From: Polyangiaceae bacterium
Lineage (GTDB): Bacteria > Myxococcota_A > Polyangia > Polyangiales > Polyangiaceae
Assembly (NCBI GenBank): GCA_013361525.1
Contig: JABFXY010000074.1
Coordinates: 18,162 to 82,161 of the forward strand
Direction: 5' to 3'
Length of the DNA stretch: 64,000 nt
Shown: positions 8,674 to 16,231 of the stretch, one piece after another
How the letters are laid out: each line of letters opens with the position of its first letter
Position numbering within the stretch: the stretch's first letter is position 1
The notes under the pieces: generated by a model
The model's database searches: none
What the model was told of the DNA's origin: nothing
What the model saw: only the letters and a program-made list of their open reading frames with translations
Translations under genes and position numbers: made by a program

Positions 8674-10266
8674 ATGAGCAACGACGACGATCGAAGCTCC
8701 GGTGCGCCCGCGGCGGAGCGAACAGAGCTCACGGCCCTCCGCGCGCGACTCGCCGCGACGACCGACGAGGGCCGGCCGGAAGCGGTCGCGCGACGTCGCA
8801 AGACCGGGCAACGAACCGCGCGCGAGAACATCGACGATCTGCTCGACCCCGGCAGCTTCACCGAATACGGCGCACTCGCCGTAGCGGCGCAGCGAACGAC
8901 GCGCTCGATGGACGAGCTCGCGCGGGTGAGCCCTGCCGACGGGCTCATCTCCGGCATCGGCACGGTGAACCGCGCGCAGTTCGACGACGATCGCGCGCGC
9001 ACGATGGTGCTCGCATACGACTACTCGGTCTTCGCCGGCACGCAGGGGTTCGTCGGCCACAAGAAGCTCGACCGCATGATCGCGCTCGCGTCTCAGTGGC
9101 GCGTTCCGGTGGTCCTCTTCGCCGAGGGCGGCGGCGGCAGGCCCAACGACACCGACATGTTCACGGTCGCAGCGCTCGACACGCCGAGCTTCCTCGGGTT
9201 CGCGGCGCTGTCGGGGCTCGTGCCGCGCGTGGGGATCGTCTCGGGCCGTTGCTTCGCGGGCAACGCCGCGCTCCTCGGATGTTGCGACGTCATCATCGCG
9301 ACGAACGACAGCAACGTCGGCATGGGCGGGCCGGTGATGATCGAAGCCGGTGGGCTCGGCGCGTTTTCGCCGGAAGAGATCGGCCCCATCGACGTTCAAA
9401 CGAAGAACGGCGTCGTCGACGTCCGTGTGAAGGACGAGGCGGAGGCCGTCGCGGTCGCGAAGAGGTACCTCTCCTACTTCCAAGGCACCGTCGAGACGTT
9501 CACGTGCGCGGACCAAACCTCGCTTCGCACCGCGCTGCCCGAGAACCGTCGTCGTGCTTACAAAGTTCGGCCGATCCTCGAGACCGTCGCGGACACCGGC
9601 TCGGTCCTCGAGCTTCGACGCGACTTCGGCCGGAGCATCGTCACGGCGCTCGCCCGCATCGAAGGCCGCCCCGTCGGCATCCTCGCGAGCGATCCGTTCC
9701 ACCTCGCGGGCGCGCTCGACGCCGACGCGTCCGACAAGGTCGCGAGGTTTCTCCAGCTGTGCGACGCGTTTGGTCTTCCCGTCGTGTCGTTGGTCGACAC
9801 GCCCGGTTTCATGGTCGGTCCCGATGCGGAAGCGACGGCCCTCGTGCGGCACGCCGCGCGGGTGTTCAACGCGGCCGCGAGCCTTTCGGTCCCGTTCTTC
9901 AGCGTCGTCCTGCGGCGTGGATACGGCCTCGGCGCGCAAGCGCTCGCGGCCGGGCATTTCCACGCACCGTTCTTCAACGTCTCCTGGCCCACCGGGGAGT
10001 TCGGCGGGATGAACCTCGAGGGCGCGGTTCGCATCGGCATGCGCAAACAGCTCGAGGCGATCGAAGACCCCGGCGCGCGTGAGGAGATGGCCAAGGCGAT
10101 GATCGCCGAAGCGCATCGCCGGGGCGCGGCGATCAACATGGCATCGCTGGCGGAGCTCGACGCGGTGATCGATCCCGCGGACACGCGCGCGTGGATCGTG
10201 CGCGGTCTGAAGACCGCACCGGTTCCTTCGCGGGAAGGCCGGCGCCGCTTCATCGACGCCTGGTAG
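8674..10266 (+). CDS. Acyl-CoA carboxylase carboxyltransferase subunit (propionyl/methylcrotonyl-CoA type)
   Basis: The 530-residue protein is a full-length carboxyltransferase. Residues 30-260 form the N-terminal crotonase-like half (RRKTGQRTARENIDDLLDPGSF, FAGTQGFVGHKKLDRM, GRCFAGNAALLGCCDVIIAT) and 290-520 the C-terminal half (PVGILASDPFHLAGALDADASDKVARFLQLCDAF, VSLVDTPGFMVG, RRGYGLGAQ). It moves the carboxyl group from biotin to an acyl-CoA. No biotin carboxylase or carrier gene lies in the window, so its partner is elsewhere and the substrate cannot be fixed from sequence. Confidence 0.9.
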   Translation: MSNDDDRSSGAPAAERTELTALRARLAATTDEGRPEAVARRRKTGQRTARENIDDLLDPGSFTEYGALAVAAQRTTRSMDELARVSPADGLISGIGTVNRAQFDDDRARTMVLAYDYSVFAGTQGFVGHKKLDRMIALASQWRVPVVLFAEGGGGRPNDTDMFTVAALDTPSFLGFAALSGLVPRVGIVSGRCFAGNAALLGCCDVIIATNDSNVGMGGPVMIEAGGLGAFSPEEIGPIDVQTKNGVVDVRVKDEAEAVAVAKRYLSYFQGTVETFTCADQTSLRTALPENRRRAYKVRPILETVADTGSVLELRRDFGRSIVTALARIEGRPVGILASDPFHLAGALDADASDKVARFLQLCDAFGLPVVSLVDTPGFMVGPDAEATALVRHAARVFNAAASLSVPFFSVVLRRGYGLGAQALAAGHFHAPFFNVSWPTGEFGGMNLEGAVRIGMRKQLEAIEDPGAREEMAKAMIAEAHRRGAAINMASLAELDAVIDPADTRAWIVRGLKTAPVPSREGRRRFIDAW

Positions 10267-10310
10267 CGCCCTGGGTTTACGAAGCGCTGCGACGAGGGTA
10301 TCGCCGCGGC

Positions 10311-11498
10311 GTGCGCATCACCCTCGCCGCCGTCATCGCGATCGCCTCCCTCTCCACGAGCGCATGCTCGAACCGCGAGCCCACGCCGACTGCGAGCTCG
10401 TCGGCAACCTCGACGAGCAGTGCGTCTGCCGCGAAGCCTTCTGCGAGCGCACCCGCAGCACACGCACCCGCCGCAGAAAAGCCGAAGCCCGCGCTGTCGG
10501 TCGTCGTGGAGCCGCTCGGTCCGACCATCGTGCGCGTCGGCGCAGGGGCAGGGTTCTCGACGGATCACAACCAGCTCGTCGCGTGGGGTGGCGCGCTTCG
10601 CACGAGGACCGACTCCGCGCCGAGCGTCGGCGCCGAGGCGCAAGAGGTCGTCCTCTTGGATCCGGCGGGGAAGCTCTCGACGAAACGAATCGGAGGCACC
10701 GCTGCTTCGGGTCTGTTTCTTCCGTCGGTCGCGTACGGAGACAAGAAGCTCTTCGTCTTCGGCGGGTGGGCGCCCGACGGTCGCGAGCCCTTCGACACGC
10801 TCCACGAAGTCGATCTCGCGACGGACGAGATCGTGGGTCGCGCTCTGCCGAAGGCGAGCCCTTGGCCCGCCGCGCGCAACGGCGGCGCGATGATCTACGC
10901 GAAGTCTCCGGATCGGCTGATCCTCTTCGCCGGCGACGGCGGCACCGCCGACGGCGCGCGGTTCCTCGACGATCTCTGGACGTACGACATCGCGTCGCGG
11001 AAATGGGCAGCGGTCGACAAGAAGGGTCCTTGGCCTTCGGAGCGCTGGCACGCCGCGATGACGATCGATCCGACAGGCACCCGCGCCTTCATGTTCGGCG
11101 GCGCTGGTCCGAGCCTCGATCGCGCATTGTGGGAGCTCGATCTCGCGTCGATGACTTGGCGCATCGTCGAGACCAAAGGCATCGGTCCCGAGACGATGCA
11201 GGGCATGTCGCTCACCTACGACGCGGCGGCGCGCGCGCTGGTCATTATCGGCGGGCTCTTGAACATCGAGGCTGGCCCGGCAACCTCACGCACCGTTTGG
11301 GTGCTCGACATGGATACGCTCACGTGGTCGAGCACCGAATCGGCAGCGCTCGGCCGGCGCGAGCACGTCGCCGCGTACGACCCCACGACGCGCGCCCACT
11401 ACGTCCTCGGTGGTTGCACCTCCAACGAACCGGGCAACTTTTATCGGATGGGGCCGCCGGTCGTGACGACCATGCGCGTGCGCCTGCAGCGTCACTGA
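10311..11498 (+). CDS. Kelch-like beta-propeller lipoprotein
   Basis: I start at the GTG at 10311, which begins the signal peptide (VRITLAAVIAIASLSTSAC, lipobox STSAC); the longer frame would overlap the previous gene by 76 bp. A Ser/Ala/Thr linker follows. The rest is a Kelch-type propeller with blades marked by LFVFGGWAP, LILFAGDGG, RAFMFGGAG, LVIIGGLL and HYVLGGCT, each followed by LWTYDIASRKW-like strands. Such proteins are surface-bound binding scaffolds. It converges on a second propeller lipoprotein with a 10-bp gap. Confidence 0.85.
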   Translation: MRITLAAVIAIASLSTSACSNREPTPTASSSATSTSSASAAKPSASAPAAHAPAAEKPKPALSVVVEPLGPTIVRVGAGAGFSTDHNQLVAWGGALRTRTDSAPSVGAEAQEVVLLDPAGKLSTKRIGGTAASGLFLPSVAYGDKKLFVFGGWAPDGREPFDTLHEVDLATDEIVGRALPKASPWPAARNGGAMIYAKSPDRLILFAGDGGTADGARFLDDLWTYDIASRKWAAVDKKGPWPSERWHAAMTIDPTGTRAFMFGGAGPSLDRALWELDLASMTWRIVETKGIGPETMQGMSLTYDAAARALVIIGGLLNIEAGPATSRTVWVLDMDTLTWSSTESAALGRREHVAAYDPTTRAHYVLGGCTSNEPGNFYRMGPPVVTTMRVRLQRH

Positions 11499-11508
11499 CG
11501 CCCGTCGG

Positions 11509-12678
11509 TCACTCGAACCGCGCGAAGAACACGTCCTTCTGGGGCATGTGCGCGATCGATCCGCCGATCGAAAAGACGAACGGTCCGCTCCTCGGTGCCT
11601 GGTGCGCGTGGGCGCGCGCGAGCGGAAGCTCCGCGAGCTCGACGAAGGCGCCGACGTTCCCTTCGGCGTCGATGGGCGCAGCCAGCACTGTCGCGCGCTC
11701 TTCACCCGTGAGCTGAGCCATCCCCGCGACGACGTAGAGGTGATCGAGGAAGACGAACGCGGACGACGTCGCACGACCCTCCGGCAACGTGCCGACGTTC
11801 GAGAACGCGGAGAGCGAGCCGTCGTCACCGACGGTTGCGCGCACGATGTCCGTCTTCGCGGGAAGGCCTTCGCCTCCACCGATGAGATAAATCGCCCCGT
11901 CATGCGCGACAGCCGCGTGATGCGTGAGAGGCCCGGCGAGCGGCTCGAGCTCCTCCCACGCCCCGAGCGTCGTCCCGTCGAAGGATGCACGCTCGATGGT
12001 CGGCATGACCTCCTGAACCGGTGCCGGCCCGGAGACGTCCTGGCTCATCCCGCCGATTGCAAACACGTAGCCGCCGACCGCCGTCGCGGTGAGGTGATAC
12101 CGCGAGACGCCAAGCGGCTCCGACTCGGCGATCGCGAGCGAGCCGTCGTCGTTCACGCTGCCCACGTACGTCGTCGTCCACGAGTTGCCCGGCTCGACGA
12201 GGCCGCCTGCGACCACGAAGGATCGATCGACCTGCGCGAAACCGGCTCCGATGATCGCCTCCGGGAAGTCGTCCTGTAGCTCGAACGCGCCGAGCGTCCC
12301 GTCTTCACCCAGGGTCGCGCGCTCCACCGTGTCCGCGCCGCTACCGAGCGAGGTCGTCCCGAGCATGGCGTACAGGTACGTGCCGCTCGGTGCCTCGGCG
12401 ACGAACGACACGTGGTGATCGCGCGCGCGTGTCAGCGACGATGTGGCCGACCACTGACCGAGCGTCGCTTCACACCCGGACGCCCCCTCGTGCGAGCCCT
12501 CGGGACACGACGTGCCTCCTCCTCCGCCGCCGGCGCCACCTTCGGCAACAGCTCCGCCGCCTCCCTCGACCCCTTGGCCGCCGGCCCCGCCTTCACCTCC
12601 GACGGGACCGTCGTCGCCGCACGCGACGGACACCAGGGAGAGCAGACCCGCGAAAGAGAAGATCAGAGAACGTCGCAT
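11509..12678 (-). CDS. Kelch/galactose-oxidase-like propeller lipoprotein
   Basis: A 389-residue lipoprotein. The ATG at 12678 gives a signal peptide with lipobox SVAC; upstream codons have no support. A Gly-rich linker (GGEGGAGGQGVEGGGG) and a Cys-containing TSCPEGSHEGASGCE segment come before six or so repeats, each with a strand such as SFVVAGGLVEPG, YVFAIGGMSQ, IYLIGGGEG, LYVVAGMAQ and FVFSIGGSI, spaced by about 55 residues with GDDGSL or EGNVGAF turns. This is a six-bladed Kelch-like propeller of the myxobacterial type. The ligand is unknown. It diverges from the kinase gene. Confidence 0.82.
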   Translation of the reverse strand: MRRSLIFSFAGLLSLVSVACGDDGPVGGEGGAGGQGVEGGGGAVAEGGAGGGGGGTSCPEGSHEGASGCEATLGQWSATSSLTRARDHHVSFVAEAPSGTYLYAMLGTTSLGSGADTVERATLGEDGTLGAFELQDDFPEAIIGAGFAQVDRSFVVAGGLVEPGNSWTTTYVGSVNDDGSLAIAESEPLGVSRYHLTATAVGGYVFAIGGMSQDVSGPAPVQEVMPTIERASFDGTTLGAWEELEPLAGPLTHHAAVAHDGAIYLIGGGEGLPAKTDIVRATVGDDGSLSAFSNVGTLPEGRATSSAFVFLDHLYVVAGMAQLTGEERATVLAAPIDAEGNVGAFVELAELPLARAHAHQAPRSGPFVFSIGGSIAHMPQKDVFFARFE

Positions 12679-12950
12679 GAACGAGGGTCTAGGTTCGTGT
12701 GACTTGGTGAACCACTCAACATCGATCAAGGATCGTGCGCATCGCGTACAGACCAGCCACGCATGGGCGTTTCGGTCGACACCGTTGCCCCGGCGAGGAT
12801 GTGCGCTCCCGGCACTTGCACGCATGACGCGGCGGAAAATTGCGCGCCGCCGTGGGGCATCGCGCTTGCTTTGCACCGCTGATCTGCGGCTCGGCACCCG
12901 CAGGAGAAGGCCATCGGGCAGGCCGAGCACCGCTTGTTCGGAGCACCGGG

Positions 12951-14438
12951 ATGACGAAACGCGTCTCGTCCGCAGACCTGTCGAAGCGCGCCGGCGTGGC
13001 CGCGTCGGCAGCGTCCGTGCTGGTGCCGGGGTCGACCGTCCTCGAAGGCAAGTATCGCCTCGAGTCGGTGCTCGGCGAGGGCGGGATGGGGATCGTCTAC
13101 GCGGCGAGGCATCTCGAGCTCGACCAGCTGGTCGCGGTGAAGGTCGTCCGGGAAGAGCTCACCCGCAAAGAAGAGTGGATCGAGCGGATGCTCGCCGAGG
13201 CTCGCGTCTCTGCGCGCCTCCGCTCCGAGCACGTCGCGCGTGTCCTCGACGTCGGGCGGCTCGAGTCCGGCTCACCGTTCATCGTGATGGAGCTGCTCGA
13301 CGGCGAGGACCTCTCGTCGTGCCTGGCGCAGAACGGTCGTGTGCCGCTGGGGCTCGCGGTGACCTACCTCCTCCAAGCGTGCGAGGCGCTCGCCGAAGCC
13401 CACGCAGTCGGGATCGTTCATCGCGACGTGAAGCCGGACAATCTGTTTCTGACGACACGCGCCGACGGCGCCGTCATCGTCAAAGTCCTCGATTTCGGCA
13501 TCTCCAAGAACGTCTCCGAAGAACGGAAGACGGCTCTCACCAATCCGAAGATGGTCATCGGCTCGCCCGACTACATGGCGCCCGAGCAGATGCGCGCAGG
13601 CGCGGACGTCGATCCGCGCAGCGACATCTGGTCGCTCGGTGCCGTCATGTACCAGCTCCTCACCGGGCACCGTCCCTTCGAGGCCGACAGCCTCCCCGTC
13701 ACCTGCGCGCGCGTCCTCGCAGACGAGCCGACGCCGCCGCGAGCCCTCGTGCCTTCGCTCCCCGAAGACGTCGAGCAGATCATCCTCAAGTGTCTGGAGA
13801 AGGAGCGCGACAAGCGATTCGCGACGGTCGCCGACTTCGCGTGCGCGCTCGCCCCGCACGCGCCGCCCAACGTGGCCGAGATGGCGGAGCGGATCGTGCG
13901 GGTCGCATCGTCGATCCGTCACCCGATTCGAGCGACCGCCAGCGGCCTGCCTCGTCCGATCGTGAAGCTCAACGATTCGCGCTCACCGGTGTCGTTCACG
14001 GCGGCGCCGACGCTGGCGATGAAGCGTCGTTGGTCCCCTTCGCGCGTCGCGGTGGTGTCGACGTTCGTCGCGGCAGGGACGATCGCGTCGCTGGCGCTGC
14101 TTCGCGGCGTTTCCGCCGAGGCGCCGCGGGTGGCTGCAACGAAGGTCGAAGCCGCTGCCGCCACTGCATTGCCGGCGCCCATCGAAGCAGCTGAAGCGCC
14201 CAGCGAGCTCGATGGCGACGCGATCGATCCGGAGGACGTGGCGCAGGCGGTCGATACCGCCGATGTCGTGGCTGCGACCGAGCTCGTCGCGACGTCGACG
14301 CCGGCAGCAACCGCTTCACCGCGGCGAGCGCCGTCGCGCGCGAAACCTTCCGCCGGCCCGACGAAGCCGTCGGCGCAGCCGGCGGTCGAGCCTGTCTTGC
14401 AAGCCTGGGATCCGGATTCTTTCGGCGGCCGCCGCTGA
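12951..14438 (+). CDS. Membrane-anchored serine/threonine protein kinase
   Basis: The 495-residue protein carries a full Hanks-type kinase domain (about 25-290): glycine loop GEGGMGIVY, VAVKVV lysine, HRDVKPDN catalytic loop, DFGISK, and APEQM. A single membrane segment (about 365-383) separates it from a Thr/Ala/Pro-rich extracytoplasmic tail with no known sensor domain. All catalytic residues are in place, so it should be active. I use the ATG at 12951 rather than a frame extended into low-support upstream sequence. The TPR/PEGA-like protein and a lipoprotein follow closely on the same strand, a common myxobacterial kinase neighbourhood. Confidence 0.92.
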   Translation: MTKRVSSADLSKRAGVAASAASVLVPGSTVLEGKYRLESVLGEGGMGIVYAARHLELDQLVAVKVVREELTRKEEWIERMLAEARVSARLRSEHVARVLDVGRLESGSPFIVMELLDGEDLSSCLAQNGRVPLGLAVTYLLQACEALAEAHAVGIVHRDVKPDNLFLTTRADGAVIVKVLDFGISKNVSEERKTALTNPKMVIGSPDYMAPEQMRAGADVDPRSDIWSLGAVMYQLLTGHRPFEADSLPVTCARVLADEPTPPRALVPSLPEDVEQIILKCLEKERDKRFATVADFACALAPHAPPNVAEMAERIVRVASSIRHPIRATASGLPRPIVKLNDSRSPVSFTAAPTLAMKRRWSPSRVAVVSTFVAAGTIASLALLRGVSAEAPRVAATKVEAAAATALPAPIEAAEAPSELDGDAIDPEDVAQAVDTADVVAATELVATSTPAATASPRRAPSRAKPSAGPTKPSAQPAVEPVLQAWDPDSFGGRR

Positions 14439-14465
14439 ACGGTCAGCTCCGCGGGAGAGAAACCT

Positions 14466-15470
14466 ATGCATTCGCTTCGACTGGCGACCATCATCCTTCC
14501 GCTCGTGGTGCTGACGGCACCCGCGACCGTGCTCGCTCAAGATTCGGAGAAGGCCGCCGCCGAGACGCTCTTCCAGAGCGGGCGAGAGGCCATCGCGCAG
14601 GGTGACGCCGCCGGTGCGTGCCCGAAGTTCGAGGCGAGCCAACGCCTCGATCCCGCGCTCGGAACGATGCTGCACCTCGCCGACTGTTACGAGCGGATCG
14701 GAAAAACAGCGAGCGCGTGGGCGCTCTTCGAAGAGGCGGCGTCACTCGCGGAGTCGCTCGGCCAACGCCCCCGCGCGAAGATCGCGAAGGAACGAGCGAG
14801 CGCCCTCGACAAGAAGCTCTCGCGGGTCACGTTCCGCGTGCCGGCCGAATCGCGCATCGAAGGACTTCGCATTCAAGTGGAGAGCGTGATGCTCCCGGCC
14901 GAGTCGTGGGAGACGTCGATGCCGCTCGATCCGGGTGAGCACGTCGTCGTCGCGACGGCGCCCGGTTACGTCGAATGGAAGCAGACACTGAGCATCGAGC
15001 CGGAGGCGACACAGACGCTCGAGATCCCTTCTCTTCGCGTGACGCCCACCGTGCAGCCCATGCCGGCACCGGTGATCGAGCAACCCGCACCGCCGCGAGC
15101 CGACGTCGTGAAGGACGACGGCCGCGGTCGCCTTCAACGCATCGCGGGCATCGTGACCGGCAGCGTCGGGTTGGCGACGCTCGTCGCCGGCGGCGTGCTC
15201 GGCATCCAGGCCCTCTCCGCGAACGATCAGTCTCTGTCCGAGTGCCGCCCCGACGATCCGACGCTTTGCAACACCACCGGTGTCGAGCTCCGCTCGGACG
15301 CGGAGGGCTTCGCGCTCGGCTCCACGATCACCTTCGTGACCGGTGCAGCGCTGGTCGCGACGGGTGTGGTCGTCTTCGTCACCGCGCCGAGCTCCGACGC
15401 CGAGCCGTCCAAGCCGGCGCTCGCCTTCGGCGCGTCGCCGGGCGGTGCGTCCCTTCGGGGGACGTGGTGA
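14466..15470 (+). CDS. TPR/PEGA-like protein with signal peptide and C-terminal membrane segments
   Basis: A 334-residue protein. A cleavable signal (residues 1-24, TVLAQ) is followed by TPR-like helices (AAAETLFQSGREAIAQGDAAGACPKF is split over about 28-56, then ADCYERIGKTASAWALFEEA-like repeat near 78-97). A PEGA-like beta domain comes next (PLDPGEHVVVATAPGYVEWK near 160-180), then a proline linker and two membrane segments (about 225-245 and 282-305). Proteins of this layout are widespread beside Ser/Thr kinases in Polyangia; their role is unproven. It begins 27 bp after the kinase, and its TGA overlaps the next GTG. Confidence 0.8.
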   Translation: MHSLRLATIILPLVVLTAPATVLAQDSEKAAAETLFQSGREAIAQGDAAGACPKFEASQRLDPALGTMLHLADCYERIGKTASAWALFEEAASLAESLGQRPRAKIAKERASALDKKLSRVTFRVPAESRIEGLRIQVESVMLPAESWETSMPLDPGEHVVVATAPGYVEWKQTLSIEPEATQTLEIPSLRVTPTVQPMPAPVIEQPAPPRADVVKDDGRGRLQRIAGIVTGSVGLATLVAGGVLGIQALSANDQSLSECRPDDPTLCNTTGVELRSDAEGFALGSTITFVTGAALVATGVVVFVTAPSSDAEPSKPALAFGASPGGASLRGTW

Positions 15471-16204
15471 AGCGCTTCATCCACGCAGCGGTTCTCTTCC
15501 TCGCGAGCTGCGATCGCGTGCTCGGGCTCGAGGACGCGCACATCGATCCCGATCTTCAGGGCGACGGCGGCGCCGGCGCGAACGCCCCGATCGGTGGCAG
15601 CGGCGGCGCGATGTCCAACGACGGAGGCAGCGCGACCGACGGCGGCCACGACCACGCGGGAGGAAGCGACGGCGGCAGCGCCGGTGACGGCGGAGGAACC
15701 TCCGCGCCGACTCCGTGCGTCGACTACTGCAATGAAGTGATGCAGAGCTGCACGGGCGAGTTCGCCGTCTATGGGTCGATGGACAGCTGCCTCGGCATCT
15801 GCGCCCACCTACCCGAGGGACAAGACGGCGACACGTCCGGCAACAGCGTCTTTTGCCGGCTTCATCACGCCGCGTTCGCCTCGGTGGACGCGCCGTTCTA
15901 TTGCCCGATCGCAGGCCCGACCGGCAATGGGACGTGCGGCTCTGCGTGCGACGCGCTCTGCGGCGCCGCGGAAGCGATATGCACGGGCTCCGACGCGCAA
16001 TGGTCGACCACGACGGCCTGTGAAGAGGAGTGCGCGACCCTGTCGGATCTCGGCACCTACTCCGCCGATCCAGAGCAAGACATGTACGAAGGCGGACACG
16101 TGCAATGCCGCGTCTTCCATCTCGCGAATGCCGCGGTCGCCGACGCGGACATCCATTGCCCACACGTCGGCGGCGCCGCACCGTGCGTCCCGGAGACGAA
16201 ATAG
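15467..16204 (+). CDS. Cys-rich lipoprotein of unknown function
   Basis: The GTG start overlaps the preceding TGA (GTGA), which sets the start. The short signal (VKRFIHAAVLFLASC) ends in lipobox LASC. A Gly/Asp/Ser linker leads into a domain with about 16 Cys residues arranged in two similar halves (CVDYCNEVMQSCTGEF, then ACDALCGAAEAICTGS; each later has an FCRLHHAAFA- or QCRVFHLANA-like segment and a terminal C). The halves look like a tandem duplication of a disulfide-stabilised module. It is known in this layout from other myxobacterial lipoproteins, with no assigned function. Confidence 0.8.
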   Translation: MKRFIHAAVLFLASCDRVLGLEDAHIDPDLQGDGGAGANAPIGGSGGAMSNDGGSATDGGHDHAGGSDGGSAGDGGGTSAPTPCVDYCNEVMQSCTGEFAVYGSMDSCLGICAHLPEGQDGDTSGNSVFCRLHHAAFASVDAPFYCPIAGPTGNGTCGSACDALCGAAEAICTGSDAQWSTTTACEEECATLSDLGTYSADPEQDMYEGGHVQCRVFHLANAAVADADIHCPHVGGAAPCVPETK

Positions 16205-16208
16205 CGTC

Positions 16209-16228
16209 GCGTCGGCCCGCTCCGACGC
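16209..16228. terminator. Hairpin between convergent genes
   Basis: GCGTCGG and CCGACGC form a 7-bp stem around a 6-nt loop, 4 bp after the lipoprotein stop and 4 bp before the stop of the polymerase-like gene. It could end transcription from both sides. There is no U-tract. Confidence 0.5.
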
Positions 16229-16231
16229 AGC

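Noticed and set aside
12679..12950. Possible small gene in the 272-bp gap before the kinase
   Set aside because: All frames are short and Arg-rich, none with a ribosome site or family feature; it is best read as a divergent promoter region.
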